DNA from: Fulvia fulva
Taxonomy: Eukaryota; Ascomycota; Dothideomycetes; Mycosphaerellales; Mycosphaerellaceae
Length of the DNA stretch: 64,000 nucleotides
Direction of reading: 5' to 3'
Assembly (NCBI RefSeq): GCF_020509005.1
Contig: NC_063012.1
Coordinates: forward strand, 2,046,001 to 2,110,000
Of the stretch, positions 1 to 9,351 are shown one piece after another. The notes under the pieces were generated by a model. The model saw nothing but the letters and a program-made list of their open reading frames with translations. It made no database searches and was not told the DNA's origin. Position 1 is the stretch's first letter; the number at the start of each line of letters is the position of its first letter. The translations under genes and the position numbers were made by a program.

Positions 1-142
1 GAAGGGACAGGAGGGACTTGTGGCGATTGATGGGGAGAGTGTGCCGTTTGAGCCGTTTCAGGCGGAGGTTGTGCCGGGGTTGGGGGTGACATTGAGTAAG
101 AGTGGGGGAGTCTATGAGTATGAGGGACCTGAGGGGCCTTGA
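1..142 (+). CDS. C-terminal end of a probable sphingoid long-chain-base / diacylglycerol-type lipid kinase (partial)
   Basis: Frame 2 is open from the window edge to a TGA at 140-142, giving the last 46 residues of a protein whose body lies outside the window. The piece contains VAIDGESVPFEPFQAEVVPG followed by LGVTLS. This resembles the extreme C-terminus of sphingosine and long-chain-base kinases, where a '(V/I)DGE..P..P.Q.EV..GL.TLL' segment forms the last strands of the lipid-binding domain. In fungi such kinases phosphorylate sphingoid bases at internal membranes. Base composition is ordinary, with no CpA depletion, so this is host sequence. The catalytic DGK domain is not in the window, so the call rests on this short match only. 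It is convergent with the next gene. Confidence 0.6.
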   Translation, partial: KGQEGLVAIDGESVPFEPFQAEVVPGLGVTLSKSGGVYEYEGPEGP

Positions 143-509
143 GGGTGCATGGGATGGGATGGGATGGCGTTTTTGAGGGTGAATGGTTTATAGGGAAGAT
201 ACCCCAATCTTGTGGCGTGTGAAATTGACTATATTGGTCTGTTGTATGAAGTAGTAAAGGCTACATCTCTTCATGCCTTATTCAAAGTGGTTCTGGTGGT
301 CCTAGATATCATGGACCTTGGTACTAGAGTAGAGGGTCTGTCACTCTTCCTTTGATGCCACTCTCTGTTCTGTAAGTACGTTGCTCCTATCCTACACAGC
401 AGCACTGTTCTCAATCATTTAACCCACGATATAACCCATACACCGCCTCCACTAATGCTCCGAAGACAATGCTGACCGGCATATTGAACTCTTTGCCAAA
501 GTGGCCCTC
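143..509. other. Intergenic region between two convergent host genes
   Basis: These 367 bases separate the stop codons of the two convergent host genes. They should hold both 3' untranslated regions. I see no gene, tRNA or repeat here. Composition is ordinary, with CpA and TpG present. Confidence 0.6.
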
Positions 510-960
510 CTAATGCCCTTTGCCACCACGCTCATCCTGCATGCCAATGTTATCAGGTCGCTCGGGGAAATCGTCCTTGGTCTTCTGCGCTTCCTTGTTC
601 TTGGGATCTTTTTGTTGTGTTGCTGCGCCGCCTGTGTCTTGAGCGCGGTCGCTGTGATTGCTGTTAGTGTTCTGTCTTTGTGTATATGGAGGGTGTGGGT
701 GCAGCATACTTCCTGGCGGCGTGGCTGTTCTTGGTCTGCACGTCTTGAGCAGAGCTGTTGTCCTTGTCGAGAGCGTGTTTGGAATCCTTGTTCGGTCCGC
801 CCTTGTCGTCTTTTGGACGGCCAGTCTCGGGGTAGGTAGTGCGTATTGAAGAGCTGAATGGGCGGATCGTTGCGCGGGTTGCTGTGCGGGCTTTGAGAGC
901 TTGGGTGGTGCGAATGGTGCGCATGAAGGTGAGGAACTCGGAGGGTGATGATGAGGCCAT
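510..960 (-). CDS. Small mitochondrially targeted protein, one intron
   Basis: Two exons (960-710 and 651-510) join into a 130-residue protein. The N-terminus is rich in Arg, Thr, Ser and Ala, lacks acidic residues after the first few positions, and runs into PFSSS, a typical fungal mitochondrial presequence cleavage region. After it come a Lys/Asp/Gln-rich hydrophilic stretch and the C-terminal tail DFPERPDNIGMQDERGGKGH. I know this tail type from small uncharacterised fungal mitochondrial proteins, but the function is unknown to me. In-frame ATGs at 1008 and 924 are alternative starts; 960 is chosen because it gives a compact presequence, though 924 would give a purer one. Codon splitting across the intron (AA|C) restores the frame exactly. 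Longer overlapping open frames here are shadows of this gene. Confidence 0.72.
652..709 (-). other. Spliceosomal intron, 58 nt
   Basis: On the minus strand the donor is GTATGC at 709-704, a CTAAC branch-site match lies at 667-663, and the acceptor CACAG ends at 652. A second in-frame acceptor (CTAACAG ending at 661) would add three residues. It lies only 2 nt after the branch sequence, so the 652 acceptor is preferred. Confidence 0.7.
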
Positions 961-1190
961 TGTGGGTGGGATGTGAGGTGTGTTGCTGGGAGATGGCAGT
1001 GGTGACAATATCGTACAGCTTGAGTTGTGCTGGGAATGTTACGATAGCCAAACATTGCAGGCGAAGTGGTCATGCTCGGCTGTTTGCACATGTGAAAGCG
1101 TCATCGTGACCGCTGGCAGGGATCATCGCCGAGCGTAGTCTTAGCGCACAGATCACCTCGCTTAGGATTGCCTAATCCAGCAAGCTAGGC
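961..1190. other. Upstream region of the mitochondrial protein gene and edge of host DNA
   Basis: This is ordinary-composition sequence that should hold the promoter and 5' leader of the minus-strand gene. No clear TATA box or other motif is visible. CpA and TpG are present up to about 1190, then vanish. Confidence 0.5.
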
Positions 1191-1520
1191 ACCCTTTACT
1201 AGGTGGTCTAAGTCTATGTCTATATATCTATACTTAGAGACTAGAGCTTCTATCCTAATTTTATATAGGTATAAACTAGAGGTATCTATAGCCTTAGACG
1301 CGACGACGATATTACGTAGTTATTAAAATTATTTATATAACTAATAGAACTATTATATACGGTCTGCTCTAAATTAAGATGTTAAAAGGCCGTCGTCCTT
1401 ATTAAAGTAAGCGTAGGGCTTACCTTTATTACGATAGAAGTATAGGAAGTTATTATACGGGCTTATATAGAGAGTTAGAAGCTTATACGGTACGTATATA
1501 CGTCCTTAGACATCGACAAG
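1191..1520. repeat. RIP-mutated DNA of unknown origin
   Basis: CpA and TpG are almost absent and TpA is abundant, so this is former repeat DNA. I could not match it to any other copy in the window. It lies between host DNA and the 5' end of LINE copy D1, and may be the site into which D1 inserted. Confidence 0.5.
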
Positions 1521-1937
1521 GACCACCTATTCGACAGCCCTTATTAAGACGAGTAATCTACTTAAGTAGTAGCGACCCGCCTACGCTAGCGGCGGCGTAA
1601 TTATAGTATAAAGAACCTTAAAACTAAGGTTCCGTTCCCCTAACGGTAGACCCTAGAGTAACGGAGTTACGGAGGACAACTACCTAATTAGGAAGCGCGA
1701 CCTCACCCCGAATAGTAGCGGAGGATAGTAACTAACGAGAGCTATAGCCTTACGAGGCTAACGATAAATATTATAGCGTAGACGACCCTATATACGGAGG
1801 CGGAAAACTTACTAGGGGATAACGAATACCTAGCCCGGGTATATAAGAACACTATAGTATAGCTACTAGAAGCGCTATAAGCGCTATTATACTAAATCCC
1901 GAAGACAATCTTATAAGTAGTATAGAAGGTAGCCTAG
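1521..1937 (+). mobile_element. LINE family D, copy D1, 5' segment (decayed)
   Basis: This segment matches the 5' parts of D3 (from about 9395) and D4 (from about 36980). It contains the same untranslated leader, and from about 1650 the same ORF1-proximal sequence as the others. It ends at the 15-bp target duplication of element A and resumes at 6885. CpA and TpG are nearly absent and no reading frame survives. The D copies at 9.9 kb and 37.5 kb run straight across this point, confirming that A is an insertion. Confidence 0.7.
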
Positions 1938-1952
1938 AGACTAACTATATAG
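1938..1952 (+). repeat. Target-site duplication of element A, left copy
   Basis: The 15-bp sequence agactaactatatag is repeated exactly at 6870-6884, on the other side of element A. Confidence 0.88.
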
Positions 1953-2151
1953 ATAGATAGATTATTCATTCGCCTGTTTTAGTGCCCTATGGTCTATGCA
2001 GGTCTCTCGCTATTTAGGTCTATTTGTGTAGGTAGGAAACCCGATTAACGGATGAAAACCTCCTCGTCTTTGCCCTCCTCGTTCTTTCCTGTCTTGTCCT
2101 TTCGTTCTCCTTCCTTCAGGGTACGCTAGTGTCATGGTTGTTACCCTATGA
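1953..2151 (-). other. 3' UTR and ATCT-repeat tail of LINE A
   Basis: On the sense strand this runs from the ORF2 stop to the (ATCT)n tail, seen on the plus strand as gatagatagatta. Just inside the tail is a block (plus strand 1970-2015: cctgtt, tagtgccct, cctatg.aggt in the context of the other copies) shared with families B, C and D. Confidence 0.75.
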
Positions 2152-5100
2152 CTACCTTGCCCGTAACCCTGGTGATGTCCTCCTCTCGATTCCCTTTCTC
2201 CCTTCTGTTTCCCCGGCTCTTCTCTCTCTCTCCCTCCTCTCTATCCACCTTTCCGTTTCTACTGCTAGGGAGAATTGCTCTAGGTAGTCCTCGTTAAGGA
2301 TCCATCTTGTCACTCTCCTTATATCTTGTCTGTCCTGGATGATGGCCTAGTATTGCCTGTCTCTTGCCTTCGCCCTCCACTGGCTTCTCCCTTTTACCCA
2401 CTTAGTACAGTTCAGCACCATGTGCTCCGGGTTTTGGGATAGGTAGCCACAGGGGCAACGTTTGGAATCGTATCCTAGGACTCTTCTTTGGTGCAAGTAT
2501 GCTCTTAGCCCAATGTGCTCAGAGCGAATCTGGATAGCTATGCTTGCTTCCGCCCTCTTCAGGTCTTTATAGATAAGGTAGTTATACCTCCCGAAGGTCC
2601 TGGCCGCTGGTGGGGCTCCTGGCCTCACCGGTTTTTGGTTCCAACGCGTTTCCCATAGGTGACCTGCGATCCTTTCTGCTTGGCTTTGCTTCTTTTTCCC
2701 TTTGTCCCCTGTGTTAGCTTGCTCCCTCAGAGCTTCTCTCTGTTCAAGGGCTGCTAGGATTTCCTGTGATGTTTTTAGGTCTGCTTCCTTCTGTGGGATC
2801 ATGTGTGGCCGGTTGGGTCTTCTCCTCCTCTCCCACTGGGTTCTTATCCTTTGAGTAGCTGCTTGGATGGTTCCCTAGGCTGGGTATGCTGATGTCTTCT
2901 CTGCGTATTGACACCTCATGCCCTGGAGGTACTCCCTGATGGGGGCTGTACCTGATTCCATTTCCATTGTCCTGTGAGGGGTTGACTTGTATGCCCCTAG
3001 TACTCTCTTTAGGCAGGCTGCCTGCGCTCTGTTGAGGGGGTCCTCAATTCTCTTCGGGATGTGTTTTTCCGCTGCCCAAATTGCTGCTCCATATAGCATT
3101 GCGGGCTTGACAATAGCCTTGTACATGGTCTGGGCCTTTGTGAAGGTCGCCCCCCAGGTTGACGCAGTGAGTCTCTCGATTGATTGTCTGTTGGTGTCCG
3201 CTCTCGCTTGCGCCTTCTTCACTTGTGGTCCCCAGCTGAGTTTCGGGTCTAGCCATATCCCAAGGACTCTGAGTTCCCTTGTAGGATGGGTCTCGAACCC
3301 CTGGATTTTTACTGGTGCTGCCAAGTTGTGTTTTGTCTTTGCCTTGCTAAAATGGATAAGTTGGTACTTGTCCGGTGCGAATTTTGCCCTATGCTCTCTT
3401 GCCCACTTTTCGCATTGTCTATGTCTCTCCTCTAGGAGTGCGCAGTTTTCCTCTGTGGACCCCGACCACGCTAGGATATTTGTGTCATCCACGAACCCCG
3501 ATGCTGAGGTGTTTGCTGTTTCTAGGAGTGGGGTCAGGTCGGCCATAAAGAGGAGGAACAGAATTGGGGAGAGTGTAGAGCCCTGTGGGATGCCCGTGTT
3601 CGCAATTGGGGTCTACGGGGCTTTGAAGGACCCTAGGAGGATCTGGGTTGTTCTGTCCTTAAGGAATGACTGCACAAAGTGTACTATCCAGGCTGGGATG
3701 CTTTTCATTCTGAGGATGTGTAGGAGCCTTGCGTAGGACACATTGTCGAAAGCCCCTGATATGTCTAGTGAAAGCAGTGAGGCTACCTTGTTGTTGCCAT
3801 AGTGCCAGATGTGTCTGATTTGCTCTGTGATCAGTTCGACTGCTATGAGGGTAGATCTCTTTTGTCTCCCCCCCATTTGCGTTGCCGGGAGGAGGTTGTG
3901 TTCTTCTACTATTCCGGTGAGCCTTATAGCCACGACCTTCTCTAGGAGCTTCCCTAGTGTGTTCAGCAACGCAATTGGTCTGTATGACTTCAACTTGGTA
4001 TAGTCTTCCTTTTGGGGTTTCCTTAGGACGCAAGTCAGTGATTGCCTAAAGGCCTTTGGGCAATACCCCTGCTTCATGCACTGGGTAAAGATTGGCGCAA
4101 GCACTGGAGTGATAAGGCTGCTGCTAGCTTTTAGGTAACAGTTAGGGATCTTGTCTGGGCCTGGGGCTTTGTTGCCCTTTAGTTTCTTGATAATGTTTCC
4201 GATCTCTATAGCAGACACTTGCCAGTTAGCCTCCCTTGGCGGAGGAATGTGTGTTCCTGGGATGTTGCTTAGGTCTGCCTCTACCTGAGTCCCGAAGAAG
4301 TGGTCTGCGAATGCTTTCGCTTTCCCTATCGGAGTGGTTTGCGTTTCCCCGTCTTGGTCCTGTATTGAGGGAAACTAGGGCGGGGAGTTTCGTTCCTCGT
4401 CTAGTTTCCTAGCCCATTCTGCTAGTCTCCAGATTTGTTCCGGGTGTTCTGTGATTATCCCTACAGTTGACCTCCACTCCTGCGTCTTGTCTCTTCTGAT
4501 CTGCGCCTTCTTTGCTTTGCACGCGTTGTTATAGGCTTCCCAGTTTGCTTGGGTGCGTCGTTGCTCCCATCTCCTTCTTGCTCTCCTTGCCTCCTTGACT
4601 TTGGCTGTGCACTCTGGTGTCCAGTATGGCTTCTGGTATAGCGACCATCTCTTCTCAGGTATATGGGCCTGGGCTGCCCTTTGCATAGCTTCTATCAGCT
4701 GCTCCACTGCTTGGTCAATCCCCTCCGTTGTGTGTATGTTGTCAATGTTCACCTGTTCTAGTTCGCCTTCTAGCCGCTGCTGTACTAGTGTCTACTCGGC
4801 CTGCTTCTAGCAGAGCCTCCTCTTAGGTTCCCTCTCCTCCTCAACTGTGAGTTGGATGTCGGTTTGGATTGGATAGTGGTCTGATGAGGACTCTAGTTGG
4901 TCATTGACTGTGCAGCTTTCTACCCGTCGTGTTAAGGCGTGGGACATGAAGCATAGGTCTAGCGTGCTAGAACTGTTGTTTCTAGCCCAAGTTTCTGTTC
5001 CCTTTGGCGTGATCAAGTCCATTTGGGCTGTTTCCATCTGACCAATGAGCCTCCCTGCTAAGAAGTGGTGTGCTAGGGTGAAGTCCGATCCCCACTTTGG

Positions 5101-5553
5101 GTGATGGAGGTTGAAATCTCCTATCACGATGTTGTGGTTTTGTTGGTCCATTGCTTCCGGGAGCCTTCCTAGCGTGTGTAGTTGTGTGCTGCTTCTGGAC
5201 TCTGGAGGTGGGTTGTATACGCTATGGATCAGGACTTGGCCTTGAGTTGTTTTGAGCTGCACTGTGGTGATATCCCTGTCGGTTCTCGGCCAGGCCTGCC
5301 AGTCCTCTGCTAGTACCTTCTTACTGACATAGATACAAGTTCGTGGGACTCCCTCGGTTCTGTTTATTACTACGTGGTATCTCGGGTCTCGCACAGTTGA
5401 TAGAATCCTAGAGTGTGGGTTGATCTATGGTTCCTGTATTGCTATAATGTGGTGTTCCTCCGGGTCTAAGGCTTGTAGAAAGCTCCTTTGGACCTTGTCT
5501 TTGCTTCTGTTCACATTATACTGAATGATTGATAGTCTGTTAGTGTGAGGCAT
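2152..5553 (-). pseudogene. LINE A ORF2: AP endonuclease - reverse transcriptase polyprotein, six amber codons
   Basis: A single frame of 1133 sense codons runs from ATG 5553 to TAG at 2152-2154, interrupted by TAG at 5425-5427, 4807-4809, 4375-4377, 3613-3615, 2875-2877 and 2347-2349. Where LINE B can be aligned, the affected codons are Gln or Trp. The N-terminal third is an AP endonuclease domain (GDFNLHHPKWGSDF near 5100, SSDHYPIQ near 4880). The middle is a reverse transcriptase with SLDISGAFDNVS, GIPQGS and the catalytic FVDD box (near 3485). After it come conserved RVLGIWLDPKLSW and a C-terminal CPCGYLSQNPEHMVLNC zinc-binding segment. The protein would nick target DNA and prime reverse transcription from it. 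It is inactive as it stands, because the first stop is codon 43. Confidence 0.9.
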
Positions 5554-6845
5554 CAGGACATGTTTGTGTCTGGGTCCGTTTGGTCTTGCTGTTGGTCTTG
5601 CTGTTGGTTTTCCCGTCCCTCCTCCTGTTCTTCCCTTTGGGGTTGGCTCCCTATCATTTGGTTGATTCTCATTTGTCCATTGCTCTGCGCTGCCTTGTAC
5701 AAGAACGTTGGTCTCCCTATTGCTGGCACTATTTGTGGCTCCTCTTGTGGCCGGGGTCTCTTATTCGGGTGGGTGGTTCTCTCTGGTTGTTTCTGTTCAC
5801 CTACTAGGAACCTGGTTGGTGTTGTTACCCTTGCTTCCCGCGCTCTCCACTGGGCTGATAGTCTAACTGGGCATTGGTTTGACCATGCCGGGTGTTTTCT
5901 CCTACATGCTGCGCATCTTATGTCCTCCTTCCGTTTTTGGCACTCTTGGGTCGCGTGATCACCAGCACAGTGTGAGCAGACTGGTGTGGCTTTGCTACAC
6001 TTTGGGGCAATATGTCCGTACTGTTGACAGTTGAAACATTGAAGGATTCTGTGGTTGCTCTGATGGATTTCTACATCCAGCCTCTCAAAGTCCCAGTACA
6101 ACCCTTGGTCTAAGACCTTGTTCGCTTGCTCTGGTGTTGCAACCCATAAGATCAGCGAGGAGGCCCTCTTGCCCTCCTCTATCTTCTTCTTGACCCACGC
6201 TGTCTTTGTGATCTGTAGTCCTGGTGCTGTTACCTGGTTTTGCCTCTGGAGGTTTGGTGTATCCCTTTGTGTATCAAAGGTTCGTGGGACCCTATGCGCA
6301 ATTACTATGTACTGTTGATGGGAGACTTTCGCTGTGCTCCCGATCTTCAGTGTCCACTCCTTGTTTATTTCGAGGGCCTTCTTGTCCTGTACGTGTGCTG
6401 TAAACAGCTTGACCCCTTTGTTGTCTGCCCTTGCCCCTACTATTCCCTTTACTCCGATCTTCTCGACTATCTCCCTCCCGGTCATCTTTCCTATCTCTTC
6501 CTTCTCTTTCTGGTCCGTAATATAGACTCGTAGTACTGTGCTTTAAGGGGGGGTGGGTTGGCTCGCGATTGTTGCCCAGGTCGTTGGGCCCTGGGTCTGT
6601 CTCGGGTCTCTTTGAGGGTTGTTTCTTGCGTTTCGTGTTGCTGCCTCGATTGCCATGTTGATCGTAGTGCTTGTTTGTCGTTTGAGCGCCTTCAGTCCCC
6701 CGAGCAGTTCGCTCATTACTCCTTTCAGTGCTCTCTCCGGAAACCTCCCTTCTTCTGCCGCTACCATCTCTTCCGCCTTCTTGCAGAGCGTCCTCCACTC
6801 GTCTCCCCCTTGCTCTCGGTCGTCTACTGCCGTCGTCGTCGCCAT
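5553..6845 (-). pseudogene. LINE A ORF1: zinc-knuckle RNA-binding protein, one ochre codon
   Basis: One frame of 430 codons runs from ATG 6845 to TGA at 5555-5553, broken only by TAA at 6543-6545 (Gln in LINE B). The C-terminal half has three Cys/His knuckles at about residues 270-325: CFNCQQYGHIAPKC, CSHCAGDHATQEC and CAACRRKHPAWSNQC. ORF1 proteins of this kind bind the element RNA to form the ribonucleoprotein that carries the RT. The N-terminal 120 residues are charged and probably helical. The tail is rich in Gln/Glu. The stop overlaps the ORF2 start as TGATG. Confidence 0.88.
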
Positions 6846-6869
6846 TTTTGGGCCAGTATAGCTTAGATC

Positions 6870-6884
6870 AGACTAACTATATAG
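6870..6884 (+). repeat. Target-site duplication of element A, right copy
   Basis: Identical to 1938-1952. Confidence 0.88.
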
Positions 6885-9258
6885 GCAATAGTAGTAGTAG
6901 GTAAGAATCAACCCCCTACAAAGGTAAGTAATACGGTACGCCTATATATTACTAATCCGGCGGAGAAACAAGAAATCGTAGCCCTAATAAGTAAGGAGAT
7001 TGTCGATAGAATCGGCTAAAAGGAGGTAGTTAGAGCGAAGGTAGAGGCAATAGGCTTAGTAAGACTCTTTACCGTATAAGAGTCTAATAGACAAAAACTA
7101 GAGACCTATAAGGAGTAGACTACTAAAGTCGCGAAGTTAGTACGAGTCTCCTACTAATAGTATACCGTTATTACCTACGGGATCCCTAGGATATTTAAGG
7201 TCGAAGACCTTCCCTACCTCTAAGTATAGAACTAGAATATATCTCTAGGAGTACGACTAACGAAGGCGGTATAGTTATATAAGACAGTAGACCGAGAGAA
7301 GACGTATTTATCGCTTATTATCTAGGTAGAGATAGCGGAACAAGCTAACTAGATACTAGATAATAGGCTATTCTAGAACTACGAGAGAATAGACACGGAG
7401 ATCTATTAGAGTAGCTATAGGGTACTATAGTACTTCTAATACTAATAGTACGGTTATATAGCCCTAAAATACGGGGAGAAGACCCTAAGGTGTCCTTACT
7501 ATATAGGCCTATACTAGGGAAGGGAATGCCTAAAAAAGGAGAGTAGGTATATATACTACGGTAGAAGGTACCTAGTATATTTAAACTAATGCCTAGCTAG
7601 AATAGTAGTATAAGAACGAGCGATATAAGTAAGGATCTCTATATTAGCTAGGTACCCCTAACGAGAGTAGGAGGGACCTACCGTATATAAGGGCTTCGAG
7701 CCGAGTAAGAGGAAGAGGGTAGAAGAGACGAATAAGGGAACCTAACCCTAAATATATCTACCTCCCGGTAGGCCTCGACACCTTAACCGGGCTACTAACG
7801 AACTAGGCTAAATACGAATCTTAAGGGCGCCCTAGCGGCTCTAGGGCTAGCCGAATAGCGGAATATAGGCTTAGGAGATATAGTAGGCTAGTACGGAAAT
7901 AGACCTTACGGATAACGAATAATACTATACGACGACATTACTATCGTATAGTATAACGTAAATAAAAGTAGAGATAAGGTCTAGCGCTACTTTCTATAAG
8001 AGCTAGACCCGCTACGGTACTACGTTATTACGGTATAGGAACTATAGATCAACCCCTACGTAGGACTCCTAGCTACTTATAATGACCGGAGATACTATAC
8101 CGTAATCGCGGGCTAACGAGGCGTTATCCTAAGGACATATATATACGTAAGCAAGACTATAGACCTTGAGTCGTAGAAGGTTATACTACCGTAGTAGGGT
8201 AGCCTAGGAGACATAATATTAATCTAGATCGATACGATATAAGGCTCTATCTAGATCTATAACGTCTATAACCCGCTACCGCGGGGTCGAACGAGTAGGG
8301 AACTAGGAACTCTTGCCTATCTAGAGCGGACCCTAAGCTAAGATACGAAGTAAGTACTCCTCGGCGACTTTAACCTCTACTACCTATAGTAGGGACTCGA
8401 CTTTACTCCCTCGTACGCGTTTTTAGGGGGAAAGCTACTAGATATAACCGTACGCTACGGAATGGCCTTAGTAATACTAAAGGGAATAGAGACGTAGAAG
8501 GCCCGTATAAGTATAAGTATAATCGACCTATACTTTCTATTAAAAGAACTTAAAGAGAGACTAGTCTAATACCGACCGAACTACGCGCTAGAGGCCTCCT
8601 TAGACTTTATCCCTATTTAAACTACGCTAGGGGTAAAGGCGATAGAGGAGCTAGTAAGCGAACTACGCCGTAACTAGAAGAAGGTACGCTAGGACGACAT
8701 AAGAGGCTTCCTAATAGCGAACCTACTATAGCATAGAGAACTCGAGACGACAGCTTAGCTAGATCAAGTAGCGGAACAGATTACCTCGGTTATATAGTAA
8801 GTAGCGGAACAATATATACCGTTACTCCGGCCCTTAATATAGTAGAAGGCCTTCTAGACCCCTAAGTACTCTATAAAGGTAAAGGAGGCTAGAAGGGCAA
8901 GGCTATAGTAGTTAAAGGAGCATACCTAAGAGACGTAGGAGTAATACTATCGCGCGACATAAGAGAAGAAGGTATAGATAAGACGTAATAAGCTATAGGA
9001 CTAGAGAGCGACAATTAGGCTCGTTATAGAAAACCTAGAACAGATATAGAGACTAGCTAAATAGGCACGACTACCTAAAGAGTAACGAACCCCTTACTTC
9101 CCTTTAATCGTAGACCGCGAAGGGATTACCTAGACTACGCCCCGGGGTAAGGCAAAAGTATTAGCCGACTATTTCTTTTCTACGTAAGTAGAAGTAGACC
9201 TTACGGACATCGACCCGAGTATATACCCGGAACCCCTAGACATAGATTAGGCGGTTAG
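6885..9258 (+). mobile_element. LINE family D, copy D1, central segment (decayed ORF1 and 5' part of ORF2)
   Basis: This resumes D1 after element A. It holds a destroyed ORF1 (to about 7915) with a former zinc-knuckle region near 7430-7560, and then the endonuclease part of ORF2, still readable as LGDFNLYYL**GLDF near 8350-8405 (the two stops replace codons of the PTW/PKW type seen in B and A). It ends at the target duplication of D2, and D1 picks up again at 19578. Stops are almost all TAG or TAA and no open frame survives. Confidence 0.75.
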
Positions 9259-9269
9259 CTCGAATATAG
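9259..9269 (+). repeat. Target-site duplication of LINE D2, left copy
   Basis: The 11-bp ctcgaatatag recurs at 19567-19577. The last bases overlap the TAGA-repeat tail, so the exact edge is ambiguous. Confidence 0.7.
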
Positions 9270-9337
9270 ATAGATAGATATTTCATTAAGCTGTTGTAGT
9301 GTCCTTTGGCCTATATAGCTATGCTATCTTGTTTTTG
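9270..9337 (-). mobile_element. LINE D2, 3' end segment
   Basis: The (TAGA)n tail and the last part of the family D 3' UTR in minus orientation. The rest of D2 continues at 13610, because D3 has been inserted between the two parts. Confidence 0.75.
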
Positions 9338-9351
9338 TATATATAGAGGGG
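9338..9351 (+). repeat. Target-site duplication of LINE D3, left copy
   Basis: The 14-bp tatatatagagggg recurs exactly at 13596-13609. Confidence 0.82.

Larger units (their letters stand above)
1953..6869 (-). mobile_element. Tad1-like LINE retrotransposon A, nearly full length, lightly RIP-mutated
   Basis: A 4.9-kb two-ORF LINE in minus orientation. On the sense strand the order is a 24-nt leader, ORF1 (zinc knuckles), a TGATG junction, ORF2 (endonuclease, reverse transcriptase), a 3' UTR and an (ATCT)n tail at the low-coordinate end. It lies inside D1, flanked by a 15-bp duplication. Both ORFs keep one frame throughout; the damage is nonsense codons of the RIP type (CAG/CAA or TGG changed to TAG/TAA). 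The leader is very short for a LINE, so the 5' end may be slightly truncated. Confidence 0.9.

Noticed and set aside
452..1091. Long overlapping open frames on both strands (452-1051, 501-839, 510-1091 unspliced)
   Set aside because: They are shadows of the two-exon mitochondrial protein gene. Only the spliced model gives a presequence and a conserved-looking tail.
2987..3736. 249-codon plus-strand frame
   Set aside because: Antisense to the RT of LINE A; no motif of its own.
9264..9280. TAGA/ATCT runs at about 1950, 9265, 13585, 19725, 33375, 38070, 39995 and 51555 as independent microsatellites
   Set aside because: Each is the 3' tail of a LINE copy in the matching orientation.
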